A stretch of DNA of 64,000 nucleotides. It comes from Pseudomonas khavaziana (GTDB lineage Bacteria > Pseudomonadota > Gammaproteobacteria > Pseudomonadales > Pseudomonadaceae). Numbering within the stretch: the first letter of the stretch is position 1; each line of letters starts with the position of its first letter. Of the stretch, positions 8,010 through 17,850 are shown in pieces. The notes under the pieces are model-generated. The model worked only from the letters and a program-made list of their open reading frames with translations, was not told where the DNA came from and searched no databases. The DNA is taken from positions 124,001 through 188,000 of the forward strand of contig NZ_JAHSTT010000008.1 of NCBI RefSeq assembly GCF_019145205.1. The letters run 5' to 3'. A program made the position numbers and the translations under genes.

Positions 8010-9596
8010 TTAAAACACCACGCCCTGACTACGCAGGTAGTCGTCATAGGTGCCGCTGAAGTCGATCACGCCGCTCGGGCTCAACTCGATGATGCGAGTG
8101 GCCAGGGACGATACGAACTCACGGTCGTGACTGACGAAAATCAGCGTGCCCGGGTAGTTCTCCAGCGCCAGGTTCAGCGCTTCGATGGATTCCATGTCCA
8201 AGTGGTTGGTCGGTTCGTCCATGATCAGCACGTTCGGCTTTTGCAGGATCAGCTTGCCGAACAACATACGTCCTTGCTCACCACCGGAGATCACCTTGAC
8301 CGACTTGAGGATCTCGTCGTTGGAGAACAGCATGCGCCCAAGGGTGCCGCGGATCACTTGCTCGCCCTGGGTCCATTGGCCCATCCAGTCGAACAGGCTC
8401 ATGTCGTTTTCGAAGTCACTCGCGTGATCCTGGGCGTAGTAGCCCAGTTCTGCAGCATCGGTCCACTTGATGCTGCCGGCATCCGGGGTCAGTTCGTTGA
8501 CCAGGGTACGCAGCAGGGTGGTCTTGCCGATGCCGTTGGGGCCGATGATCGCCACGCGCTCGCCGGCTTCAACCTGGAAGCTGAAGTCTTTGAACAGCGG
8601 CTTGCCATCAAAACCTTTGGCCATCTTTTCGACCATGACCGCCTGGCGGTGCAGCTTTTTAGTCTGCTCGAAACGAATGAACGGGCTCACACGGCTCGAA
8701 GGCTTGACCTCGGCCAGTTGGATCTTGTCGATCGCCTTGGCACGGGATGTGGCCTGCTTGGCTTTCGAGGCGTTGGCCGAGAAGCGGCTGACGAAGGATT
8801 GCAGCTCGGAGATCTGCGCTTTCTTCTTGGCGTTGTCCGACAGCAGCTGCTCGCGGGATTGGGTCGCCACGGTCATGTACTCGTCGTAGTTGCCCGGGAA
8901 CAGGCGCAGCTCACCGTAGTCTAAATCAGCCATGTGGGTGCACACGCTGTTCAGGAAGTGACGGTCGTGAGAGATGATGATCATCAGGCTGGAGCGCTGG
9001 GTCAGGATGTTTTCCAGCCAGCGGATGGTGTTGATGTCCAGGTGGTTGGTCGGTTCGTCGAGCAGCAGCACTTCCGGGTCGGAAAACAACGCCTGGGCCA
9101 GCAATACGCGCAGCTTCCAGCCAGGGGACACTTCGCTCATCGGGCCGAAGTGCTGCTCCAGGGGAATGCCCAGACCCAGTAACAGCTCGCCGGCGCGGGA
9201 CTCGGCGGTGTAGCCGTCCATCTCGGCGAACTCGGTTTCCAGCTCGGCCACGGCCATGCCGTCGTCTTCGCTCATTTCCGGCAGCGAATAGATACGGTCG
9301 CGCTCGGCTTTGACCTTCCACAGCTCCTCGTGGCCCATGATCACGGTGTCAAGCACGGTGAATTCTTCATAGGCGAACTGATCCTGGCGCAGTTTGCCCA
9401 GGCGCACATTCGGCTCCAGCATGACCTGGCCGCCGGATGGGTCAAGGTCGCCGCCGAGGATTTTCATGAAGGTCGACTTGCCGCAACCGTTGGCACCGAT
9501 CAAGCCATAGCGGTTGCCGGCGCCGAACTTGACCGAGACGTTCTCGAAGAGCGGCTTGGCGCCGAACTGCATGGTGATGTTAGCTGTGGAGATCAA
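8010..9596 (-). CDS. ybiT: ABC-F family ribosome-associated ATPase YbiT
   Basis: 528 aa, two tandem ABC ATPase domains with no membrane segments. First Walker A GANGCGKST at 34-42, signature VSPGWKLR, Walker B VLLLDEPTNHLD; second Walker A GPNGIGKTT, signature VISGGEQGR, Walker B VLIMDEPTNHLD. A charged linker (KKKAQISELQSFVSRFSANASKAKQ) joins them. Sequence and length match E. coli YbiT closely. ABC-F proteins bind the ribosomal E site and modulate translation; the exact role of YbiT is not settled. It ends before a strong terminator. Confidence 0.95.
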   Translation of the reverse strand: MISTANITMQFGAKPLFENVSVKFGAGNRYGLIGANGCGKSTFMKILGGDLDPSGGQVMLEPNVRLGKLRQDQFAYEEFTVLDTVIMGHEELWKVKAERDRIYSLPEMSEDDGMAVAELETEFAEMDGYTAESRAGELLLGLGIPLEQHFGPMSEVSPGWKLRVLLAQALFSDPEVLLLDEPTNHLDINTIRWLENILTQRSSLMIIISHDRHFLNSVCTHMADLDYGELRLFPGNYDEYMTVATQSREQLLSDNAKKKAQISELQSFVSRFSANASKAKQATSRAKAIDKIQLAEVKPSSRVSPFIRFEQTKKLHRQAVMVEKMAKGFDGKPLFKDFSFQVEAGERVAIIGPNGIGKTTLLRTLVNELTPDAGSIKWTDAAELGYYAQDHASDFENDMSLFDWMGQWTQGEQVIRGTLGRMLFSNDEILKSVKVISGGEQGRMLFGKLILQKPNVLIMDEPTNHLDMESIEALNLALENYPGTLIFVSHDREFVSSLATRIIELSPSGVIDFSGTYDDYLRSQGVVF

Positions 9597-9738
9597 TTAC
9601 TTTACCTATCAATGGGTTGCGAGCGTGACGGCAGGTGCCTTCAGGCATGCGTCAACAGCGACATCAAGGCGCGAAACCCGGTCGCTGAGCGAAAAATTTG
9701 GGGTGTGTGTTGGAATTTGGCGCGCATTGTCGCATATG

Positions 9739-11037
9739 TCAGGCAACAGGTGTATGGCGAACGAAGGATGGTTTTGCCAACGTTTCCGGCATGGCCAGCC
9801 ATAACAGCAGCAACGCAATACCTGCCACGCCGGCCAGCGCCAGGAAAGCCGCGTTGTAGCCAGCCTGCTGCACCACGAAACCGGCCAGGCTGTTGCTCAG
9901 CGCCGCGCCCAGGCCGAACACGGTGGAGAGGGCGCCCAGGCTGACGTTGAAGCGCCCGGTGCCTTGGGTCAGGTCCTTGACGATGACAGGGAACAGGGCG
10001 CCGAAAATACCGGCACCGATGCCATCGAGCATTTGCACTGCTACCAGCCAATAGGGGTCGCTGGACAGGGTATAGAGCACGCCGCGCAGCGGCAGGATCA
10101 AAAAGCCAGCCAGCAACAGTGGCTTGCGCCCCCATACATCGGCCTTGAGCCCTACCAGCCAAGCCATCGGCACCATCACCAACTGCGCAGCAACGATGCA
10201 GGCGGAGGTCAGCGGCGTCGCCATCTGCAGGTTGATCTGCGCCAGCTTCTGGCTGACCAGTGGCAGCATCGCGGCATTGGCAAGGTGAAACAGCGCGCAG
10301 CAGACGGCGAACAGCAGCAGCGGGCGGTTGGTCAGCAGGGCGTTCAGACCCGAGGGCTGCTCATGGTCGTTGTGATGGGCGGGGTCGAAGCCACGGGCGA
10401 CCTCATGGTCAATCGCCCTGGCCGGCACGCAACTGACGGCGATGACACTGGCCACTGCCATAAATGCCATCAGGTAGAACACCACCACCGGCCCATACAG
10501 ATAAGCCAGGCCTCCGGCCAGCAATGCGGCCACGGCGTTGCCGGCGTGATTAAAGGTTTCGTTGCGCCCGGTGCGCCGAGTGAAGGCACGGGGGCCGGTG
10601 ATACCAAGGGAGATGGCAGAAATGGCCGGGGCAAATACTGACGCGGCAACGGCGCTGGCGGCTTGGGTCAGCGTCACCCAGCCAAATGAGCTGACGAAGG
10701 GCAGCAGCAGGCAACTGGCGGTCACCAGCAGCGCGGCGATGGCAATCACTGCACGCTTGCTGCGCGTTCGGTCGATCAACGCCCCCGCCGGGCCCTGGGT
10801 GACCAAGGCGGCGATGCCGGCGAGGGTCATGACCACGCCGATACTGGCCGGGTCCCATTTATGGACTGCCAGCAGGTAAATCGCCAGGTACGGCCCGAGA
10901 CCGTCGCGCACATCCGCGAGGAAGAAGTTCAGGCTGTCCAGGGATAAGGCAATGCGCTGGTCTGAGGGATGGGCCACGGTGCGTTCTTCGAGAGCGGCGT
11001 CCGGGGGCCGAACACACGTTGGGGTAATGACCTGCAA
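9739..11037 (-). CDS. MFS transporter
   Basis: 432 aa, about 12 hydrophobic helices, with motif A-like loops (GALIDRTRSKRA and LKADVWGRKPLL). The central loop is rich in His and Asp (FDPAHHNDHEQPSG, near 215-228). This resembles a group of Pseudomonas MFS proteins of unknown substrate. The first ~20 residues are not hydrophobic; a later start near residue 21 cannot be excluded. The neighbours give no functional hint; the following methyltransferase gene is divergent with 94 nt between. Confidence 0.8.
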   Translation of the reverse strand: MQVITPTCVRPPDAALEERTVAHPSDQRIALSLDSLNFFLADVRDGLGPYLAIYLLAVHKWDPASIGVVMTLAGIAALVTQGPAGALIDRTRSKRAVIAIAALLVTASCLLLPFVSSFGWVTLTQAASAVAASVFAPAISAISLGITGPRAFTRRTGRNETFNHAGNAVAALLAGGLAYLYGPVVVFYLMAFMAVASVIAVSCVPARAIDHEVARGFDPAHHNDHEQPSGLNALLTNRPLLLFAVCCALFHLANAAMLPLVSQKLAQINLQMATPLTSACIVAAQLVMVPMAWLVGLKADVWGRKPLLLAGFLILPLRGVLYTLSSDPYWLVAVQMLDGIGAGIFGALFPVIVKDLTQGTGRFNVSLGALSTVFGLGAALSNSLAGFVVQQAGYNAAFLALAGVAGIALLLLWLAMPETLAKPSFVRHTPVA

Positions 11038-11131
11038 GCTCGACGATAAGTTTCGCCGAAGCCGAGGGTTTCATCCTGCAGGTATTTGTCTTACTTTCCC
11101 AAGCCCGCAGTACTGACTTTCTGGAGAAGCA

Positions 11132-11944
11132 ATGGACATGCCCTCAGCGCAAGAGGCGATTGCCAGCAACAAGAACGCCTGGGATGAGTCGGCCCGGCTG
11201 CACAAAGACACCGCGACCTGGTCGACGCTTCTGGGCCAGGTCGCCAAGCCTGATTTCTCCTGCCTTGATCCCACCATTACCGCGGTGCTGCAAGAGGTCG
11301 GTGTGGCGGGCAAGGATGTGGTGCAACTGGGTTGTAACAACGGGCGCGAAAGCCTGTCGTTGTATAGCCTGGGCGCGCGTTCGGTGGTGGGGATCGACCA
11401 ATCCGGGGCGTTTCTTGGGCAGGCGCGGGAACTGGCTGCAGTCTCGCCCCATAGCCCCGAGTTCATAGAGAGTGACATCCACGCTTTGCCGGAGCGCTTG
11501 CACGCGCAATTCGATATCGCCCTGGTGACCATTGGTGTACTGGGCTGGATGCCGGATGTGGCGTTGTTCATGCAGCATGTCGCCCGTGTGCTGAGACCTG
11601 GCGGCACGCTGGTGATGTACGAAACCCATCCCTTCCTTGAGGTGTTCGACCCGCGGGCGGCCAACCCGTTGCTGCCTGCCAGCTCTTACTTCCAGCGTGA
11701 GCCTTTTGTGCTGCAGGAATCCATTGTCTATGAAGGGCAGGGCGAACTGGCCGGACCGACGTCCTATTGGTACGTGCACACCCTGGGCAACGTGGTCAGC
11801 GGGGCAATTGCTGCGCACATGCAGATTGGGCATTTGCAGGAATACCCGCACTCCAATCGGGAAGAACTCTACGATCAATATGAACATCAGGCAGCGCAAT
11901 TGCCCCTGTGCTTTACCCTCACGGCCACCAAGCTGGTCGAATGA
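11132..11944 (+). CDS. Class I SAM-dependent methyltransferase
   Basis: 270 aa. SAM-binding motif I is VVQLGCNNGRES (residues 66-77), with motif II acid in GIDQS and the post-motif LRPGGTLVMYETHP. The glycine-rich loop has Cys-Asn-Asn in place of GxGxG, as seen in several methyltransferase families of the UbiE/tellurite-like group. Substrate unknown. A GGAG lies 5 nt before the ATG. It stands alone between a divergent transporter and a convergent gene. Confidence 0.8.
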   Translation: MDMPSAQEAIASNKNAWDESARLHKDTATWSTLLGQVAKPDFSCLDPTITAVLQEVGVAGKDVVQLGCNNGRESLSLYSLGARSVVGIDQSGAFLGQARELAAVSPHSPEFIESDIHALPERLHAQFDIALVTIGVLGWMPDVALFMQHVARVLRPGGTLVMYETHPFLEVFDPRAANPLLPASSYFQREPFVLQESIVYEGQGELAGPTSYWYVHTLGNVVSGAIAAHMQIGHLQEYPHSNREELYDQYEHQAAQLPLCFTLTATKLVE

Positions 11945-11961
11945 CAGCGTTTGGCTCACGC

Positions 11962-11989
11962 AAAAAAAAGCCCGCGAGGAGAGGCGGGC
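11962..11989 (-). terminator. Intrinsic terminator for the minus-strand gene at 12.1-12.5 kb
   Basis: Stem GCCCGC (11970-11975) / GCGGGC (11984-11989) preceded on the plus strand by eight A. Read on the minus strand, this is a GC stem followed by T8. Confidence 0.8.
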
Positions 11990-12083
11990 CAAGTGATTCA
12001 CTGGAGTAGGTAGGCCTGACTCTAACGGCCGGAAAGTGAAGGTCTTGTGAAAATACCGTGATCGAATCGGATAAACGCGACGA

Positions 12084-12470
12084 TCACGACCGTCGCACGA
12101 AGGTGCGCATGGTTTGCCCAGGGCCGGTGCTGAATACCCTTGGCCTGGGCATGCCTTCGTCCGCTGCGATAAATACAAAATCATCGCCTTCGAGCCGGTA
12201 ACTGGCCGGTAACCGCTTGCCTGCGTCATCACCGATGGTGTCAATCCAAGTGATGCTCTTGGGTGCGGTATCGGCGTCCAGCACAAACCGGCCAGCCAGC
12301 AATGTCTCTCCCGTTACCGTAACAACTTCGAAGCGGTCTGCGTTGATAGTCGTGATAGCACCCGGCGCACTGTGAGCGTCGTCGGGGTTGAGCACGCCAG
12401 CGTCTTCGAGGGCCGTTTGTTCCCAGGCACCTTGAAGAGCGTGAAAGTCAGCGGTTGACAGAGGCGACAT
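12084..12470 (-). CDS. TIGR03067-like domain protein, function unknown
   Basis: 128 aa. The pattern LQGAWEQTALEDAG near the start, then a KSITWIDTIGDDAGKRLPASYRLEGDDFVF core and a late RPRVFST segment, fits the small TIGR03067 beta-rich family. No signal peptide or membrane segment, so it is probably cytoplasmic. No function is established for the family and neighbours do not help. A terminator follows about 95 nt downstream. Confidence 0.65.
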   Translation of the reverse strand: MSPLSTADFHALQGAWEQTALEDAGVLNPDDAHSAPGAITTINADRFEVVTVTGETLLAGRFVLDADTAPKSITWIDTIGDDAGKRLPASYRLEGDDFVFIAADEGMPRPRVFSTGPGQTMRTFVRRS

Positions 12471-12809
12471 GCAAATTCCTTATTGCTGAACCAAAAAGTA
12501 TTCAATTGTACCGAGAGTGGGGCCACAAAGCGGGGATGCTGATTTTTTTCTTTATAAGACAGGTATTTGACAGCATTTTCATGTTGTATTGACTACGATG
12601 GTATCGAGGTTAGTCCGACATGGCTGTTTCATTTGGACTACTCATCGATATAAAACCGAAATAATCCCCCAAGCTGTGGGATATTTCAGCAGACTAAGTG
12701 GTCAGATCGCCATTGGTCCGCCGTAGCCAGGGCGTTGTCCCTGATTTTTGAAGTCATTCGGACTTCTGAGAATGATGGCCTTTTAGTATTATTTTAAGGT
12801 GTTCTTATT
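12471..12809. other. Intergenic region upstream of the Wzz-like gene
   Basis: 339 nt without a convincing gene, clearly AT-richer than its flanks. It must hold promoters for the two divergent genes. I see an interrupted inverted repeat (AGTCC 12612 / GGACT near 12639) and a short CATTC/GAATG hairpin close to 12755-12775, but no operator I can name. Confidence 0.4.
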
Positions 12810-14144
12810 TTGAATCGAACTACCCCACTCCCGCCTTCCGCAGCGTCTGATGAAATTGATCTGTTTGAACTGTTTCACGCCATTTGGCGGCAAAAGAAGC
12901 TCGTCATCGGCTGTACGCTTTTGGCAGGTGTATTAGGTGCGGGGTATGCCTTCCTGGCGCCCAAGACGTATGAAGTCAGCAGTGTGCTGCGACCTGCGGC
13001 AATTAACGAACTGGATGCCTTGAACCGTTCGGAAGTTTATAAGTTGCCCCCCGCTGATGCGTTGCTGAAGGTGGGCGCCCAGTTGGACTCCTACGAGGCC
13101 CGCCTAGGCTTCTTCAAGGACCATGAAGAGTTGTTCAAGGCGTTCAAGAAACCTGGGCAGAGCCTTGAGCAGAGCTTTGAGGAGTTCAACCGCAATTCCG
13201 TCAATCTGATCCTTCCCGACCCGAAGAAATCCGATTCGCTGAGCAACTATATCCGCCTGGAACTGCAATACCCGGCCGACGTCGATGGCGTCGCGATCCT
13301 CAACGGTTTTGTGGACTACGCCATTGCTGCGGAACGCCAGCAAGTCGGTGCCGATCTCAAGGTCATCGTCAATAACCGCTTGACCGAGCTCAAGGGCAAG
13401 ATCGACGCCGCCCGCTCCAACTACGATACCGACAAGGAGTCCAAGATTGCCAAGCTGCTTGAGGCTGACCGTCTCAAGCGCGCCCAGCTACAGGACGAAC
13501 TCAGCGCGCTGCGCCTGCAGATGAAGATGGAGCGCACCAATCGCCTGGCCGAGCTGGCGGAAGCCATCAGCATTGCCAAGTCCATGGGTATCCGCACACC
13601 GACCACACCGTCTTCCATGGCCGACGCCACGCGCAGTTCGGGCCAGGTCATGCGCACCGAGGTGAACAATCAGAAGATCCCGCTGTATTTCATGGGCACT
13701 GAAGCATTGGAGGCCGAACGCGCCGCATTGCAACAGCGTACCAGCGATGATTTCACCAACCCGCGCATTGCCGAGATCGGCAAGGAGTTGCAACTGCTGG
13801 AAAGCAACCGCGAGGTCGAGGTGCTGCGCAAGCGGGGTAATGAAGACATTTTCCTGCAGGACGTAGAGCCGCTTCGCGCTGAAGTCGCCAGGTTGCGCGG
13901 CTTGAACATCGATATGAGCAACCTGAAGCTGGTGACGATCGACCGCCGTGCCCAGGAACCTTTGTCGCCGATCAAGCCGAAAAAACCGCTGGTGATCGCA
14001 TTGAGTCTGGTCGGTGGCCTGCTGCTTGGCCTGATGATCGCACTGATCCGCTACTTCATCCGTAGCCGTAGCCAGGCGGTACCTTATACGGCATTGGGTG
14101 ATAGCAGCTTTACCCGTCGCGAGGGTAAAGACGAGACCTTGTAA
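12810..14144 (+). CDS. Wzz/chain-length determinant family protein
   Basis: 444 aa inner-membrane polysaccharide co-polymerase. It has an N-terminal membrane helix (about 32-51) after the DEIDLFELFHAIWRQKK stretch, a long periplasmic region with heptad-rich coiled coil (about 190-255), then the proline/glycine-rich SPIKPKKPLVIALSLVGG segment and the second helix (about 392-415). Wzz proteins set the modal length of O-antigen chains with Wzy. The start is a TTG with AAGG 10 nt upstream. It stands alone here, far from any visible O-antigen cluster, with lpxO next downstream; a link to LPS is consistent but inferred. Confidence 0.88.
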   Translation: MNRTTPLPPSAASDEIDLFELFHAIWRQKKLVIGCTLLAGVLGAGYAFLAPKTYEVSSVLRPAAINELDALNRSEVYKLPPADALLKVGAQLDSYEARLGFFKDHEELFKAFKKPGQSLEQSFEEFNRNSVNLILPDPKKSDSLSNYIRLELQYPADVDGVAILNGFVDYAIAAERQQVGADLKVIVNNRLTELKGKIDAARSNYDTDKESKIAKLLEADRLKRAQLQDELSALRLQMKMERTNRLAELAEAISIAKSMGIRTPTTPSSMADATRSSGQVMRTEVNNQKIPLYFMGTEALEAERAALQQRTSDDFTNPRIAEIGKELQLLESNREVEVLRKRGNEDIFLQDVEPLRAEVARLRGLNIDMSNLKLVTIDRRAQEPLSPIKPKKPLVIALSLVGGLLLGLMIALIRYFIRSRSQAVPYTALGDSSFTRREGKDETL

Positions 14145-14396
14145 GTGTGACAAACGCCAGAAACAGGTGGGCACAAAGGCCCGCCTGCTCATACCCATAG
14201 CACAATCAGTGGACAGGTTTTCACAATTCTTAGTTAACCTTAGGTTACAAAGTGTGGCTAAATAACGGCCAGTGGTTCCACGCCGAAGGGTTGCCCGACC
14301 GGTCGTGCCGCCTGTATGTGAATTGTGATTTCAGGTGCTGCTTATCATCCTCGGCCGTTGTGGGCCCGCAGGTGCAGCCTGTTCTCTCCCTGACTT

Positions 14397-15308
14397 GTGA
14401 CGAATCCCTTGAAACTCATCATTGTTGCTCTCTACGTTGCCTCCATTGCGTATGTACACCTGCGCGGCCGGGTGCGGCACAAGCTGGGGCGCCAGCTTAG
14501 CGATCACTCGACGTTCCTGGCGCCGGTCAACTGCTTCCTGTACCTGTTCTCCAAGCAGCCAGGCCGCCCCTATCTCTCACCCAGCGACTTTCCAGAGCTG
14601 AGCCCTTTGCAGGAGCATTGGGAGGAGATCCGCCAGGAAGGCCAGAACCTGATGAGGGCAGGGGAGATCAAGCGTTCGGATCAGTACAACGACGTAGGTT
14701 TCAATTCGTTCTTCAAGTCGGGCTGGAAACGCTTTTATCTCAAGTGGTACGGCGACAGCCACCCCTCGGCGATGAAGCTATGCCCACGCACCACCGAGTT
14801 GGTGCAAAGCATCGGCTCGATCAAGGCCGCCATGTTCGCTGAGCTGCCGCCAGGCTCCAAGCTGGTGCGTCACCGTGACCCGTACGCAGGCTCCTATCGC
14901 TACCACTTGGGGCTGGATACGCCTAACGATCCGGGCTGCTACATCAATGTGGATGGCGAGAGCTATTACTGGCGCGACGGCGAGCCGGTGATGTTCGATG
15001 AGACCTATATCCACTATGCGGAAAACACCACCGGGAAAAACCGCATCATTCTGTTCTGCGATATCGAACGCCCCATGAAGTACCGCTGGGCTGCGGCGTT
15101 CAATCGTTGGTTCAGTCGCAACGTGATGGCGGCGGCGGGCTCGCCCAATGACGAGGGTGACAAGACCGGTGGCCTGAACCGTGCCTTTACCCGCCTGTAC
15201 AAGATCCGCCTGCGCGGCAAAGAGCTCAAGAAGCGTAACCGCACACGTTACTATCTGGAAAAATGGGTGATCTTTGCCGGCTTGGCGCTGATCTTCATTC
15301 TTATCTGA
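14397..15308 (+). CDS. lpxO: Lipid A hydroxylase LpxO (aspartyl/asparaginyl beta-hydroxylase fold)
   Basis: 303 aa. Fe(II)/2-oxoglutarate-dependent dioxygenase that 2-hydroxylates a secondary acyl chain of lipid A at the cytoplasmic face of the inner membrane. Hydrophobic anchors are at both ends (5-20 and about 288-303). Iron ligands are visible as H159-R-D161 and H206 (ETYIHYAEN), with the Arg of KNRIILFCD as the likely 2-OG contact. The GTG start has no strong SD; a TTG at 14409 is an alternative. The upstream Wzz-like gene also concerns LPS. Confidence 0.88.
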   Translation: MTNPLKLIIVALYVASIAYVHLRGRVRHKLGRQLSDHSTFLAPVNCFLYLFSKQPGRPYLSPSDFPELSPLQEHWEEIRQEGQNLMRAGEIKRSDQYNDVGFNSFFKSGWKRFYLKWYGDSHPSAMKLCPRTTELVQSIGSIKAAMFAELPPGSKLVRHRDPYAGSYRYHLGLDTPNDPGCYINVDGESYYWRDGEPVMFDETYIHYAENTTGKNRIILFCDIERPMKYRWAAAFNRWFSRNVMAAAGSPNDEGDKTGGLNRAFTRLYKIRLRGKELKKRNRTRYYLEKWVIFAGLALIFILI

Positions 15309-15327
15309 ACCTGGCGCCGGGTGCGAA

Positions 15328-17826
15328 TCACTGTGGTGGTTTCGCGCCCAGCCTGTCCCATATCTTTTTGCTGATCTTCTGTCGATTGGCGTAGCCGGCC
15401 CACGGATCCTCCTTCAGACCCTGCAGCCGCTCATGCAGGTTCGCCACCGTCCACTGCTGGGCGCCACGCAAGTCTTTCAATTCATCCCGACTGACCGGCA
15501 CCGATACCGGCAAGCCCGGCCGCGCCCGCACGGAATAAGCTGCCACCGTACTGGCGCCCCGGGCGTTGCGCAGATAATCGATAAAGATCTTGCCCACACG
15601 GTTTTTGGGGCCGCTGGTGGCGGTGAAACGCTCCGGCAGCTGCTGGGTCATGAACTGGGCCATTGCCTTGGCGAATGCTTTCACAGTGTCCCAGCCATCG
15701 CGTCGGGCCAGCGGCACAATCAAGTGCAGGCCTTTGCCGCCGCTGGTCTTGACGAAGGCTTGCAAACCCAGCTCATCCAGTACTGACAATGTCAGCTGGG
15801 CCGCCTCCAGCATGGCTTTCCACGGCAAGGCCGGATCCGGGTCGAGGTCCAGCACGAACAGGTCCGGCGTTTCAATCTTGTCTGTCGTGGCGCCCCAGGT
15901 ATGCAACTCGACGGTGCCCATTTGCACAGCGCCGACCAACGCGTCCTGGCTGTCGATTTCCATGAGACGCGCGTGGCCAGGGTCCAGCGCCTGGTCAAGT
16001 TGCTTGATGTGGGGAATGGTCATGCGCTCGGAGTGCTTCTGGAAGAACTGTTCGCCCTCAATCCCCTCCGGGGCCCTGAGCAGCGACACGGGCCGACCGT
16101 GCAGGAATGGCAGGATCCATTGGCTGATGCCGGCATAGAACTGTGCCAGTTGCTGTTTTTGCGTGCCGCTTTGCGTATCGATGACGCGCTCGGGGTGGGT
16201 GATATTCACCCCACTTTCGGTGGTTTTTGCCGTGGGTTTTTTGGGCTTCTCCAGGGATTTTGCCGCGCGCGGCTGTTCATGGATGATCTGTGCGGCAGGC
16301 TTGTCCGTGCGTAAGCCGAGAAACGCCGCCTGGCGCACCACACCCTCACGGGTCCATTCGGTAAATTGCACTTCGCCCACCAGCGTCGGTTCAACCCAAT
16401 GCACGCCACGGGCCTGGGCGCTGGTCAGTGGTTTTCCCAGCGGCGAGGTTTTGCGCTCAAGGGCGGTGAGCTTGGCGTAGATGCTCTTCAGCGCCGCCTG
16501 GTCAAAGCCCGTGCCCACGCGCCCGGCGTAAACCAGCCCGTTGTCGTCGTTGACCGCCAGCAACAGTGCGCCAAACCCACTGCGCGAACCTTGCGGGCGG
16601 GTGTAGCCGACAATCACGAACTCCTGGCGCAAGCGGCATTTGAGCTTGATCCAGTCCGCGCTGCGGCTTGATACGTAGAGGCTGCCGGCGCGCTTGCCGA
16701 TCACGCCTTCAAGGGCCAGGTCACAGGCACTTTCGAAAATGTCGCGCTGGTTGGCGGCGAACGCTTCAGAGAAGCGCAGCAGCTTGCTACGGCTGCCGGA
16801 AAGCGCGGCCTTGAGCGCGGCCCGGCGTTCTTCTACCGCAATGTGGCGCAGGTCTTGCCCATCGAGGAAGGGCGCATCGAACAGGTAATAGACGATATCC
16901 AGGCTGCGGCCAATATCGAAGGCATTCTGCAGCGCCTGGAAATCCGGCAGACCGTCGGCGTTGAGACTGACGACTTCACCGTCCAGCCAACTGTCCTTGA
17001 GCTTGAGCGCCTGCAACGCTTTCACCTGGCGCGGCAAGCGCTCGGTCCAATCGTTGCCGTTGCGGGTGAACAGGCGCACCTCACCGTCGCGGATACGCGC
17101 CAGCATACGGTAGCCGTCGAATTTGATCTCGTACAGCCAGTCGCCAGCAGGGGCGCGGTCGACCAGGGTTGCCAGTTGCGGGGAGAATTGCTCTGGAAGG
17201 GCAGCGGTTGCTTTCTTGGGTTTTGCAGCTTTCCTGGCTTTGCCGGCGGCTTTGACTTTGCCCACCGAGGCGTCGCTGAGCACACTGTCGGGCCGGGCCT
17301 GGACGATATCGTAGTCGGACGCTGGGCGGGCCTGCTGGTCCTTTTCCTTGATCAGCAACCATTGCTCCTTGTCGCCGCTGCCTTTAAGCCGGGTACGCAC
17401 CAGGGCCCAATCCCCCGAGAGCTTCTCGCCGACCAGGGTGAACTTGAGTTTGCCGGCTGCGTAGGCCTTGTGCGGATCATCATGGGGTTGCCACAGGCCA
17501 CGGTCCCACACGATCACATCCCCGGCGCCGTATTGGCCGGCGGGAATGCTGCCCTCGAAACTGCTGTAGCTCAGGGGATGGTCCTCGACATGCACCGCCA
17601 GGCGCTTCTGGGTCGGATCCAGGCTCGGGCCCTTGGGCACGGCCCAGCTCAACAGCACACCGTCGAGCTCCAGGCGAAAGTCATAGTGCAGGTTGCGCGC
17701 ATCATGCTTCTGGATCACAAAACTCAGGGCCGAGGTTTTGCGCTTTGTGGCGCGTGAACTGCCGGCCGGTTCGGCGGTGATCTCAAAATCGCGTTTGCGG
17801 TTGTACTCGCTCAGGGGCTTTGCCAT
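15328..17826 (-). CDS. ligD: Multifunctional ATP-dependent DNA ligase LigD
   Basis: 832 aa with the Pseudomonas-type domain order. An N-terminal 3'-phosphoesterase (about 30-165; QKHDARNLHYDFRLE) is followed by a Lys/Ala-rich linker (about 190-210) and an ATP-dependent ligase domain with catalytic K235 in EIKFDGYR. The C-terminal primase-polymerase of the archaeo-eukaryotic primase type (about 545-832) has the metal site FVLDLDPDP. It joins double-strand breaks with Ku by non-homologous end joining. GGAG precedes the ATG. The ku gene lies 24 nt upstream on the same strand, so they form an operon. Confidence 0.95.
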   Translation of the reverse strand: MAKPLSEYNRKRDFEITAEPAGSSRATKRKTSALSFVIQKHDARNLHYDFRLELDGVLLSWAVPKGPSLDPTQKRLAVHVEDHPLSYSSFEGSIPAGQYGAGDVIVWDRGLWQPHDDPHKAYAAGKLKFTLVGEKLSGDWALVRTRLKGSGDKEQWLLIKEKDQQARPASDYDIVQARPDSVLSDASVGKVKAAGKARKAAKPKKATAALPEQFSPQLATLVDRAPAGDWLYEIKFDGYRMLARIRDGEVRLFTRNGNDWTERLPRQVKALQALKLKDSWLDGEVVSLNADGLPDFQALQNAFDIGRSLDIVYYLFDAPFLDGQDLRHIAVEERRAALKAALSGSRSKLLRFSEAFAANQRDIFESACDLALEGVIGKRAGSLYVSSRSADWIKLKCRLRQEFVIVGYTRPQGSRSGFGALLLAVNDDNGLVYAGRVGTGFDQAALKSIYAKLTALERKTSPLGKPLTSAQARGVHWVEPTLVGEVQFTEWTREGVVRQAAFLGLRTDKPAAQIIHEQPRAAKSLEKPKKPTAKTTESGVNITHPERVIDTQSGTQKQQLAQFYAGISQWILPFLHGRPVSLLRAPEGIEGEQFFQKHSERMTIPHIKQLDQALDPGHARLMEIDSQDALVGAVQMGTVELHTWGATTDKIETPDLFVLDLDPDPALPWKAMLEAAQLTLSVLDELGLQAFVKTSGGKGLHLIVPLARRDGWDTVKAFAKAMAQFMTQQLPERFTATSGPKNRVGKIFIDYLRNARGASTVAAYSVRARPGLPVSVPVSRDELKDLRGAQQWTVANLHERLQGLKEDPWAGYANRQKISKKIWDRLGAKPPQ

Positions 17827-17850
17827 GTCATTCTCCAGCCAATGGCGGAC